A stretch of 5,397 nucleotides of DNA, from the NCBI GenBank assembly GCA_937907705.1, contig CALCVP010000034.1, forward strand, positions 1-5,397. The letters are read 5' to 3'. A model generated the notes under the pieces. It had not been told where the DNA came from. It saw only the letters and a list, made by a program, of their open reading frames with translations, and made no database searches. A program made the position numbers and the translations under genes. The DNA is from an uncultured Prevotella sp. (GTDB taxonomy: Bacteria; Bacteroidota; Bacteroidia; Bacteroidales; Bacteroidaceae). Positions 1 through 5,345 of the stretch are shown piece after piece (position 1 is the first letter of the stretch; each line of letters begins with the position of its first letter).

Positions 1-54
1 ACCAAAACGCTTAGGAAAGTGAGCTAAATTTGGTACAACGAACTGGACACCCTA
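1..54. mobile_element. End of a probable insertion sequence, left edge (partial)
   Basis: Bases 32-54, read on the minus strand from 54, match bases 5346-5368 at 20 of 23 positions, including 14 identical bases at the tip (TAGGGTGTCCAGTT). The match weakens away from the gene-bearing interior, which is how terminal inverted repeats of an IS lying outside the window would behave, so I take 54 as the element tip and the element body as lying to the left. Stop codons occur in all three + frames within bases 12-27, consistent with a transposase C-terminus just before the repeat, but too little is present to recognise it. I cannot assign an IS family. A TAAATTTG string at 25-32 fits the Bacteroidota -7 consensus and could be an outward promoter, but its -33 region cannot be judged. 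Confidence 0.6.
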
Positions 55-341
55 ACTAATAATATGGCAAAGGTACATCATCGTTCTTACAAGCTATTGC
101 TCAAGACAAGCGCAACGCTAATGAAAAGAAAGAAACATCAAAAGGCAGCCAAAGAAATAAAAAAGCATTCAACCATCAAACAAAGCACAATATTATTTAA
201 ATTAATTTTGAACATTGCCTAATTAATAAATAATAACTACTTGTTACATTTACAAGTCAATAAAAATGTTTACTTTTGCAATGCTGAGACAAGCCTTTCA
301 TAGGTAATACAGCATGGTGAAAATAAATTTTAATACAATCA
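55..341. other. Intergenic region between IS end and GHL10 gene
   Basis: This 287-base stretch is strongly A-rich on the + strand and holds no recognised gene. It has a 52-codon open frame at 64-222 that would encode a very lysine-rich peptide; the lysines follow from runs of AAA/AAG in A-rich DNA, so I do not call it. A -7-like promoter box lies at 271-278. A 12-codon frame (314-352) overlaps the start of the next gene by 11 bases and is probably chance. The region may carry remains of whatever the neighbouring IS interrupted, but nothing shows that directly. Confidence 0.5.
271..278 (+). promoter_or_regulatory. Candidate Bacteroidota -7 box for the GHL10 gene
   Basis: The sequence TACTTTTG fits the Bacteroidota -7 consensus TAnnTTTG exactly. 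Transcription would start around 283-287, giving a leader of about 55 bases before the ATG at 342. There is no good TTTG about 20 bases upstream (only an A/T-rich TTTAC near 250), so the promoter is weak or only half-matching. It could serve the GHL10 gene and, by read-through of a 93-base gap, ispE. Confidence 0.45.
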
Positions 342-2009
342 ATGAATTTTAAATATTTGTATCGTTTAGGTTTACTGATTATCTTTTTATGCATGTCTGC
401 ATATTCGGCTAAGGCGGTAGGCTCGTTATATGATCAGCACTGGCCTAAACGTGAGCAGCGTGCAGTATGGCTTACGACCATAGGAGGGCTTGACTGGCCG
501 CACTGTTACGCGCAAAGCAGATACTCGATAGAGAAGCAGAAAGCTGAACTTATTACTATACTTGATAAACTGCATCATGCAGGCATTAACACCGTATTAC
601 TGCAAACACGTATTAGGGGCACGGTCATTTATCCTTCTGCCATAGAGCCATGGGATGGGTGTTGTTCGGGCGTGCCTGGTAAAAGTCCTGGTTATGACCC
701 GTTGCAGTTTGCCATTGAGCAATGTCATAAACGTGGTATGGAGTTGCAAGCCTGGATTGTAACTGTTCCTGTAGGCAGATGGAACGCATTGGGTTGTAAG
801 ACGCTTAGAAAGAAACATCCCCATCTGGTAGTTCAAGTGCAGGGCGAAGGATATATAAATCCTGCATCTCCGCAAGCAAAGACCTATTTAGCTAATATTT
901 GTGCCGAGATTACGCGCAGGTATGATATAGATGGCATACATCTTGATTATATCCGGTATCCGGAGACTTGGCATCTTGCAATCGGTGCTGATGTAGCCCG
1001 GCACAATATTACAGCAATAGTGGAAGAGGTAAACAAAACGGTAAAGCATGTCAAGCCCTGGGTAAAGACGAGTAGCTCGCCCATAGGTAAATATGCCGAT
1101 TTGACGCGCTATTCCAGTAAGGGGTGGAGTGCCTATAATCGTGGCTACCAAGACGCCAAGCAATGGCTGCAACAGGGATATATGGATGAACTATATCCTA
1201 TGATGTATTTTCGCGACAACCAGTTTTATCCTTTTGCAGCAGATTGGAGAGAGACCGGTGCTTACCCAATAGCCTCAGGTATAGGTATTTATCAATTGTT
1301 GCCTTCTGAGGCTAATTGGAGCATAGACGAGGTAGTTAGACAGTTGAACGTAAGCCGTAGACTTGGATTGGGCCAAGCCTTCTTCCGATCTAAATTTCTG
1401 ACAGATGACGTGAAAGGCATTTATACTTATGTAGCCAATCACTTTTATCGTTATCCAGCTTTATTGCCCGTTAATCCATATCATAATGCTACAGTAGCAC
1501 CACCTGTAGACTTGAAGGTTATGAAGGGGCTTACAATTCGTTTGTTTTGGAACGAGCCACAACAGAAATCTTCTACACCCTTATATTATAATGTATATGC
1601 CAGCAATTCGTGGCCAGTAGATGTTGATAATCCGCAGTGCCTTTTAGCTGTCAGACAGTCTCGGTGTTCCATGACAATAGAGGGTGCAAACTATCAATAT
1701 TGGGCTGTTACAGCTATGGATAGTTATGGTAATGAGAGCGTTGCCTTGCAGCAGCCTTCACCGAAAGGCATGTCTGTCTTAGGCCTTTTGCCAAATGATG
1801 GTATATGGCTGAAATTACGTCATGCATCAGAGACTATGGCGCTACTGAAAGACTTGACGGGACGCACTGTCAGTATAAAGTCGATAGTGAAAGATAAGGG
1901 AGTTAGCATCAGCCATCTTGCCCCTGGCTATTATTATGCTTATTCTCTCAACAAAAAAGGAATAACTCATAGATTAGGCTTGTTTATGATCAGCAAGAAG
2001 TCAAAATAA
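342..2009 (+). CDS. Secreted GHL10 (DUF187-type) family 10 glycosylhydrolase-like protein
   Basis: This is a 555-residue exported protein of the glycosyl-hydrolase-like 10 group (DUF187, the YngK-type TIM barrel). Residues 1-25 form a signal peptide: K4 and R8, a hydrophobic core at 9-20, and a likely signal peptidase I cut after AKA (25). There is no lipobox. The barrel spans about 37-375, with the diagnostic stretches REQRAVWLTT (37-46), EPWDGC (102-107), PGYDPLQFAI (116-125), YINPASP (171-177), DGIHLDYIRYP (197-207; D202 is a likely active-site acid) and DELYPMMYFRD (282-292). About 387-475 looks like an Fn3 domain. The tail (about 476-555) carries DLTGR (504-508) and LAPGYY (526-531), resembling a type IX secretion sorting domain. 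Characterised relatives cleave glycans, including peptidoglycan-type substrates; the substrate here is unknown. The ATG at 342 puts the signal peptide at the N-terminus. ispE follows after 93 bases in the same direction, without an obvious terminator. Confidence 0.9.
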   Translation: MNFKYLYRLGLLIIFLCMSAYSAKAVGSLYDQHWPKREQRAVWLTTIGGLDWPHCYAQSRYSIEKQKAELITILDKLHHAGINTVLLQTRIRGTVIYPSAIEPWDGCCSGVPGKSPGYDPLQFAIEQCHKRGMELQAWIVTVPVGRWNALGCKTLRKKHPHLVVQVQGEGYINPASPQAKTYLANICAEITRRYDIDGIHLDYIRYPETWHLAIGADVARHNITAIVEEVNKTVKHVKPWVKTSSSPIGKYADLTRYSSKGWSAYNRGYQDAKQWLQQGYMDELYPMMYFRDNQFYPFAADWRETGAYPIASGIGIYQLLPSEANWSIDEVVRQLNVSRRLGLGQAFFRSKFLTDDVKGIYTYVANHFYRYPALLPVNPYHNATVAPPVDLKVMKGLTIRLFWNEPQQKSSTPLYYNVYASNSWPVDVDNPQCLLAVRQSRCSMTIEGANYQYWAVTAMDSYGNESVALQQPSPKGMSVLGLLPNDGIWLKLRHASETMALLKDLTGRTVSIKSIVKDKGVSISHLAPGYYYAYSLNKKGITHRLGLFMISKKSK

Positions 2010-2102
2010 AAGATATGCATGGAATAGTCTTTTAATGGCTTAGCCTAAAACGCCTATCTGTAATAAAAACAGAACAATAGAATAACCTGTAATAAATAGT
2101 AT

Positions 2103-2942
2103 ATGGAAGTAAATCCTTGTGCAAAGATAAATCTTGGCTTGAATGTAGTGAGTAAACGCAGTGATGGATACCATAATTTGGAGACGGTATTTTATCCTGT
2201 CCGGTTGTATGACCAGCTAACAGTAGAGCCATTGCCTTTGGACCATGTAGGACAGAGCAGTTGTCAACTTACGGTAGACGGTCTTGATATTTTAGGTGAT
2301 GTGCAAGACAATCTTGTAGTAAAAGCCTATCATTTGCTTAATGAACACAGACCGTTGCCTCCTGTAAAGGTTCATCTGAGTAAGCGCATACCTACTCAAG
2401 CAGGCATGGGAGGGGGGTCTGCCGACTGTGCTTACATGCTTACGGCACTCAATACGCTCTTCTCATTAGGGCTTTCCAAGGCCGAATTGATGCATCTGGC
2501 AGCACAATTAGGCGCAGACTGTGCGTTTTTCATAGAGCCACAACCTGCTTATGCCGAAGGGATAGGCAATCAGTTGCAGCCATTGCCATTGAATATAGAC
2601 AGCTATTATATGGCAATTGTAAAGCCTCCTGTTGCCGTTAGCACTAAAGAAGCCTTTGCCAATATTCAAGTGCATTGTCCGGAAAAGAATTGCAAGGATA
2701 TTGTGTTACAGCCTATTGAAACTTGGCGCAATGAATTGATAAATGATTTCGAGCTAAGCGTGATACCTCAGTATCCTGTTATAGGTCAGATTAAGCAACA
2801 ACTGTACGGATTAGGGGCTGTTTATGCAGCAATGAGTGGCAGTGGCAGCGCACTGTTTGCCCTCTTTAGCAATAAACCTTGTCAGTTGCAGAAAACTTTC
2901 AGTGATTGTGCGACCTATGTAATACCTCCTGTTAAACGATAA
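2103..2942 (+). CDS. ispE: 4-diphosphocytidyl-2-C-methyl-D-erythritol kinase
   Basis: IspE phosphorylates the 2-hydroxyl of CDP-ME with ATP in the cytosol, the fourth step of the MEP route to IPP and DMAPP. At 279 residues it is full length for the family. It is a GHMP kinase with all three motifs visible. The first is PCAKINLGLNV (5-15) with the substrate-binding K8, followed by DGYHNLETVF (21-30). The second is the ATP phosphate-binding glycine loop at 97-109 (core GMGGGSAD, 101-108). The third is MSGSGSALFALF (244-255). GADCAFF (137-143) carries D139, equivalent to the catalytic Asp of E. coli IspE. The ATG at 2103 gives the usual short N-terminus before the AKIN motif; no Shine-Dalgarno is present, as is normal in this phylum. 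No -7 consensus is visible in the 93 bases upstream, so co-transcription with the GHL10 gene is plausible. It is essential where the MEP pathway is the only isoprenoid source, so this is probably core chromosome. Confidence 0.97.
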   Translation: MEVNPCAKINLGLNVVSKRSDGYHNLETVFYPVRLYDQLTVEPLPLDHVGQSSCQLTVDGLDILGDVQDNLVVKAYHLLNEHRPLPPVKVHLSKRIPTQAGMGGGSADCAYMLTALNTLFSLGLSKAELMHLAAQLGADCAFFIEPQPAYAEGIGNQLQPLPLNIDSYYMAIVKPPVAVSTKEAFANIQVHCPEKNCKDIVLQPIETWRNELINDFELSVIPQYPVIGQIKQQLYGLGAVYAAMSGSGSALFALFSNKPCQLQKTFSDCATYVIPPVKR

Positions 2943-2955
2943 GTAGGTGCTTAAA

Positions 2956-3054
2956 ATGAAACGTATATATCAACTTTTATTGGTAATGAGATACTCATTA
3001 AGCAATCTTGCACTTTCTCTTTGCCTGTATGTTCAGTTGCCATCGGTCGTGTAG
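2956..3054 (+). CDS. Possible 32-residue hydrophobic microprotein (doubtful)
   Basis: An ATG at 2956, 13 bases after the ispE stop codon, opens a 32-codon frame ending in TAG at 3052-3054. The peptide starts MKRIYQLLLV and has two hydrophobic stretches (about 5-11 and 18-32) with basic residues near the N-terminus, like a signal peptide or single membrane helix. No family is recognised. Against it, a structured RNA element overlaps its 3' half, a frame of this size is easily found by chance, and no ribosome binding signal is visible. It is more likely non-coding than real. Confidence 0.15.
   Translation: MKRIYQLLLVMRYSLSNLALSLCLYVQLPSVV
2984..3000 (+). other. Perfect 7-bp hairpin after ispE
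   Basis: TAATGAG (2984-2990) is followed by a 3-base loop (ATA) and the exact complement CTCATTA (2994-3000). It lies 42 bases after the ispE stop. No T-run follows, so it is not a classic intrinsic terminator; it may protect the ispE mRNA 3' end or belong to the larger structured segment downstream. Confidence 0.35.
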
Positions 3055-3090
3055 TCCAGCTACACTCCCTCTTTCAGCTGCTACATACGG
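3025..3090 (+). other. Candidate nested stem structure in the ispE-Nudix spacer
   Basis: Three pairs of complementary segments nest within 66 bases. CTGTATG (3025-3031) pairs with CATACGG (3084-3090) in 7 pairs with one G-U. CAGTTG (3034-3039) pairs with CAGCTG (3075-3080) in 6 pairs with one G-U. GTGTAG (3049-3054) pairs perfectly with CTACAC (3060-3065) around a 5-base loop. The outer stems are separated by a small 2/3-base internal loop. An alternative fold pairs GTAG (3051-3054) and CAGCT (3057-3061) with AGCTG (3076-3080) and CTAC (3081-3084). No T-run follows. It could be a structured untranslated region, a small RNA, or a short palindromic repeat. I recognise no Rfam class. Confidence 0.3.
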
Positions 3091-3152
3091 TCTAAGAATA
3101 AAGCAGGATTTTATTTAAATCAAATCTTAACATCTACTTAATAGAATAGAAA

Positions 3153-3647
3153 ATGGATAATAAAGAAGAAATGTTGCCTTGGGTTGACAGTCAAGGTAAT
3201 ATAATAGGTGCTATCACACGTGGTGAGGCCCATAGCGGTTCTATGAAGCTGCATCCTGTGGTGCATTTGCATGTGTTTAACAGTAAAGGTGAGCTGTACT
3301 TGCAGAAGCGTCCTGAATGGAAAGACATCCAACCGGGAAAATGGGACACGGCAACAGGTGGACATATTGATTTGGGAGAGAGTGTAGACATAGCTCTGCA
3401 TAGAGAAGTGCGTGAGGAATTGGGCATTACCCGGTTTCAACCTGTTTCGTTAGGCCATTATGTGTTTGAGGGTAAACAGGAACATGAGCTTGTCTATGTG
3501 TTTAAGACCATTTATGATGGTGCAATAAATCCTAATAAGACAGAGCTTTCAGGTGGCCGCTTTTGGTCTAAGGAAGCTATTATTGAGAATATAGGTAAAG
3601 GTGTGTTTACACCAAACTTTGAAAATGAATATAAGCGCTTCTTTTGA
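3153..3647 (+). CDS. Idi-like Nudix hydrolase
   Basis: This 164-residue cytosolic protein probably cleaves a nucleoside- or isoprenoid-type diphosphate using divalent metal. The canonical Nudix box GX5EX7REUXEEXGU is complete from G70 to I92 (GHIDLGE at 70-76, REVREELGI at 84-92). The layout follows type 1 isopentenyl-diphosphate isomerase. H27 and H34 are spaced like H25 and H32 of E. coli Idi, H71 matches H69, and E110/E112 (in QEHELV) match E114/E116. However, the residue matching catalytic Cys67 is G69, so isomerase activity is unlikely and a YfcD-like hydrolase role fits better. The substrate is unknown. The ATG at 3153 leaves a short N-terminus before LPWVDSQG (8-15); M7 is an alternative start. 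No clear promoter lies in the preceding spacer, so transcription from the ispE side is possible. The last codons and the stop lie inside a hairpin (3631-3656). Confidence 0.9.
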   Translation: MDNKEEMLPWVDSQGNIIGAITRGEAHSGSMKLHPVVHLHVFNSKGELYLQKRPEWKDIQPGKWDTATGGHIDLGESVDIALHREVREELGITRFQPVSLGHYVFEGKQEHELVYVFKTIYDGAINPNKTELSGGRFWSKEAIIENIGKGVFTPNFENEYKRFF

Positions 3648-3656
3648 AGCGCTTAT
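3631..3656. terminator. Perfect 11-bp hairpin overlapping the Nudix stop, likely bidirectional terminator
   Basis: ATAAGCGCTTC (3631-3641) and GAAGCGCTTAT (3646-3656) are exact complements around a TTTT loop. The Nudix stop codon TGA (3645-3647) lies at the loop and 3' arm, so the C-terminal codons are part of the stem. The convergent glycosyltransferase gene ends at 3666, only 18 bases after the Nudix stop. A single hairpin between convergent genes suggests a shared bidirectional terminator. The following T-tracts are poor on both strands (TTAG on +, ATTCATTTT on -), so termination may be inefficient or aided by other factors. Confidence 0.7.
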
Positions 3657-3665
3657 TTAGTGAGT

Positions 3666-4622
3666 TTATCTATATGCAAAGGTTACCAGCCGGCGCATGA
3701 TTTTATTCTTGATAATCTTGCGCATTAAGGTATATTTCTTTGTATAGTTATAATCGGGTAGTGGAAAAAGCCCTTGCTTCTGTAATGAAGAAATGCGTGT
3801 TTCCAATTGCTTTGAAGAGTGTGTTAACCTGATAATGTCAAAGATATATTCCATAGTCAGTTCAGCCACTCGTCTTCTTAGTGCCAGGCGGTCTGCTACG
3901 GTCATGGCATCGGCTTTGCTGTTGAGATGAAAGAGTATGGCTTCTGTATCGTCAAGATATTTGACCATGCTACGTCTGTCCATGCAGGTGTGCTTGTCGG
4001 GTAGCTGACCATATTTGTATGCCGTAAGGTCAGTACTGTAAATATTGTCTGCCCTTAACAGCAATAATGGAGTAAACTCTTCGTCTTCATTAGTGAGGCC
4101 AGGAGTAAATCTCAGATTAAGCAACAAGTCTTTATTGAAGATATATCCACAGGCTGATGTTTGCAGGGTATTATGCCTCATGTAATGAGCACCGTCTTCA
4201 GCATCTGGCATATAAAAGACTTGCATTTTCTTGTCTTTATCCGTGGTGTTGAACAGTACCATGTCGGGATGATTATATCTCACAATATCAAGACAATGCT
4301 CATAAGGTTCTGTAATGAGCGTGTCTTCTGCGCGGAGAAACTGCAGATACTTTCCTGTTGAAATGCTGATACCCCTATTGCGTGCTATACTTAGTCCACT
4401 CTTTCTTATGCGCAAATAAGTAATATTGTCAGCATAAGGCATTAGTTGATTTAGTATGCAATGGGTGGAACCATCATCTATAATGATAATTTCTCGCTCA
4501 TTTTCATTAAGAGATAATTTCAGTATTTGGCCAATGTTATGTATCAGCTCATCGGTATTGGGATTACAACACGTAATGATAAAGCTTACTAAAACATTAC
4601 TGTTTTGATTTGTCAAATCCAT
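3666..4622 (-). CDS. Family 2 glycosyltransferase (GT-A fold)
   Basis: This 318-residue protein transfers a sugar from a nucleotide-sugar donor, probably to a cell-surface glycan or lipid-linked oligosaccharide on the cytosolic side. The GT2 signature is clear: VSFIITCCNPN (12-22) as the first beta strand, IIIIDDGST (45-53) with D49/D50 contacting the nucleotide, and SGLSIARNRGI (75-85). G90-KYLQFL leads into the metal-binding strand, and NEDEEF (about 178-183) resembles the acidic base motif. The usual DxD/LDxDD stretch reads LRAED (96-100): R97 replaces the first Asp, and E99/D100 remain. Residues beyond about 210 form a helical, basic C-terminus with no clear transmembrane helix. The ATG at 4622 is nine codons before the first strand. 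The membrane-protein gene ends 75 bases upstream on the same strand; a TATTTTG-like string at 4631-4637 is a poor -7 box, so co-transcription is possible. No other polysaccharide genes are in view. Confidence 0.9.
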   Translation of the reverse strand: MDLTNQNSNVLVSFIITCCNPNTDELIHNIGQILKLSLNENEREIIIIDDGSTHCILNQLMPYADNITYLRIRKSGLSIARNRGISISTGKYLQFLRAEDTLITEPYEHCLDIVRYNHPDMVLFNTTDKDKKMQVFYMPDAEDGAHYMRHNTLQTSACGYIFNKDLLLNLRFTPGLTNEDEEFTPLLLLRADNIYSTDLTAYKYGQLPDKHTCMDRRSMVKYLDDTEAILFHLNSKADAMTVADRLALRRRVAELTMEYIFDIIRLTHSSKQLETRISSLQKQGLFPLPDYNYTKKYTLMRKIIKNKIMRRLVTFAYR

Positions 4623-4697
4623 TTGATGCGCAAAATAAATAGGTTCTTAATATTCAAAAACAGGTGGTTTAAGTCTTTTGAAGGACAATTCCAAGTC

Positions 4698-5087
4698 TTA
4701 ATACTGTAATACCGCAGTGGCATACTGCTCCATCGCTTCATTGTGCAGGCGCTTTAGCTTGCTGTTGTCAATATTATTGGCAATGAGATAATAAAGTCCA
4801 CATAATACCAGTCCGATGCCCACTCCTCCCATCAGTCCATATAGATTATTGTAAAATACAGAGAGTATGATAATAGGCAGTATCAGCAACATGCCTGGTA
4901 CTACAAATTGATGCTTGCGGTTATCAATGCGGTCCAATATAAATTGCTTCTCCGAAATATAGTCATAGAAGTCTTCTGCTGTAATATGATAATCTTCAAA
5001 CTTAGGAAAGTCGTCATAGACTTTGTTTTTTCTGATGATATCTACTAACTTGTTTTCCCAATCGGTAGTAAAGACTAATTGTTTCAT
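4698..5087 (-). CDS. Small two-helix membrane protein of unknown function
   Basis: I do not recognise this 129-residue protein. Residues 1-60 form a charged, soluble, probably helical region rich in Asp, Lys and Tyr (for example DWENKLVDII at 9-18 and EDFYDYI at 38-44). Two transmembrane segments follow, about 61-79 and 83-103, joined by a very short NNLY turn. The second is glycine-rich (GLMGGVGIGLVL). Residues 104-129 are again soluble and helical. The hairpin topology places both soluble parts on the same side of the membrane, presumably the cytoplasm. There is no signal peptide. The ATG at 5087 lies about 25 bases downstream of a strong Bacteroidota-type promoter, which supports the start and expression as a real gene. 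The glycosyltransferase gene follows 75 bases downstream in the same direction, but no functional link can be read from the sequence. Confidence 0.75.
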   Translation of the reverse strand: MKQLVFTTDWENKLVDIIRKNKVYDDFPKFEDYHITAEDFYDYISEKQFILDRIDNRKHQFVVPGMLLILPIIILSVFYNNLYGLMGGVGIGLVLCGLYYLIANNIDNSKLKRLHNEAMEQYATAVLQY

Positions 5088-5114
5088 TGTGGTATATCAT
5101 TGTTTATATCACTG

Positions 5115-5145
5115 CAAAGTTACAGCAAACTGTTGGTAATACAAA
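5115..5145 (-). promoter_or_regulatory. Near-consensus Bacteroidota promoter for the membrane-protein gene
   Basis: On the minus strand a TTTG (5142-5145) is followed after 19 bases by TAACTTTG (5115-5122). Both boxes match the Bacteroidota consensus (-33 TTTG, -7 TAnnTTTG) with the expected 19-21 base spacing. Initiation would fall around 5106-5110, giving a leader of about 20 bases before the ATG at 5087. It probably also drives the downstream glycosyltransferase. Confidence 0.75.
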
Positions 5146-5345
5146 AGAAAAGAAGTAAAATGTACATCATTAACGGGTATTTGAATGTATTGTTATACAT
5201 GTAAGTAGGTGTTCACAATTAATTTAAGACAAGATTGTTTAAAAGCATCTCATTCATCATAACGGTTTCATATATATGTACGGTTGATTTTGAAGACTTG
5301 CTTTATATCGGTTTTCATTCAAGTAGGGCAACTTGCTTAAAAAGG
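5146..5345. other. Intergenic region upstream of the minus-strand block
   Basis: No gene is visible here. It is AT-rich and holds a perfect 6-bp hairpin (ATGTAT-TGTT-ATACAT, 5185-5200), a CATATATATG palindrome flanked by ACGGTT copies, and two ACTTGCTT copies near 5300 and 5333. These are short enough to be chance. No + strand promoter matching TAnnTTTG is seen pointing into the right-hand IS end. Confidence 0.45.

Larger units (their letters stand above)
2943..3152. other. Spacer between ispE and the Nudix gene with potential RNA structure
   Basis: These 210 bases hold no recognised gene and no TAnnTTTG box. They hold a perfect 7-bp hairpin (2984-3000) and a nested set of complementary segments (3025-3090), listed separately. 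A 32-codon frame (2956-3054) begins 13 bases after the ispE stop, and a 29-codon frame starts at 3029 and ends at 3118. Both overlap the structured segment and look like nothing I know. The 60 bases before the Nudix start are A/T-rich and unremarkable. Confidence 0.5.

Noticed and set aside
64..222. A 52-codon open frame encoding a very lysine-rich peptide upstream of the GHL10 gene.
   Set aside because: The lysine content follows from A-rich DNA, there is no family resemblance and no promoter box upstream outside the IS end. Probably chance.
314..352. A 12-codon frame overlapping the GHL10 start by 11 bases, like a leader peptide.
   Set aside because: It shows no codon pattern typical of attenuation and no associated terminator hairpin; frames this short are common by chance.
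2030..2051. Imperfect palindrome around GGCTTAGCC after the GHL10 gene, considered as a terminator.
   Set aside because: Only 3-4 solid pairs with a 1-3 base loop, then bulges and no T-run; too weak to call.
3029..3118. A 29-codon frame in the ispE-Nudix spacer.
   Set aside because: It overlaps the structured segment, has no recognisable product or start signal, and conflicts with the other short frame there.
4161..4361. A 66-codon + strand frame inside the glycosyltransferase gene, and similar antisense frames within the GHL10, ispE and Nudix genes.
   Set aside because: They lie wholly or mostly opposite well-supported genes, and their translations resemble no protein family.
5185..5200. 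ATGTAT-TGTT-ATACAT hairpin considered as a terminator or operator.
   Set aside because: All A/T apart from the two outer bases region, short, with no T-run and no neighbouring gene end; expected by chance in AT-rich DNA.
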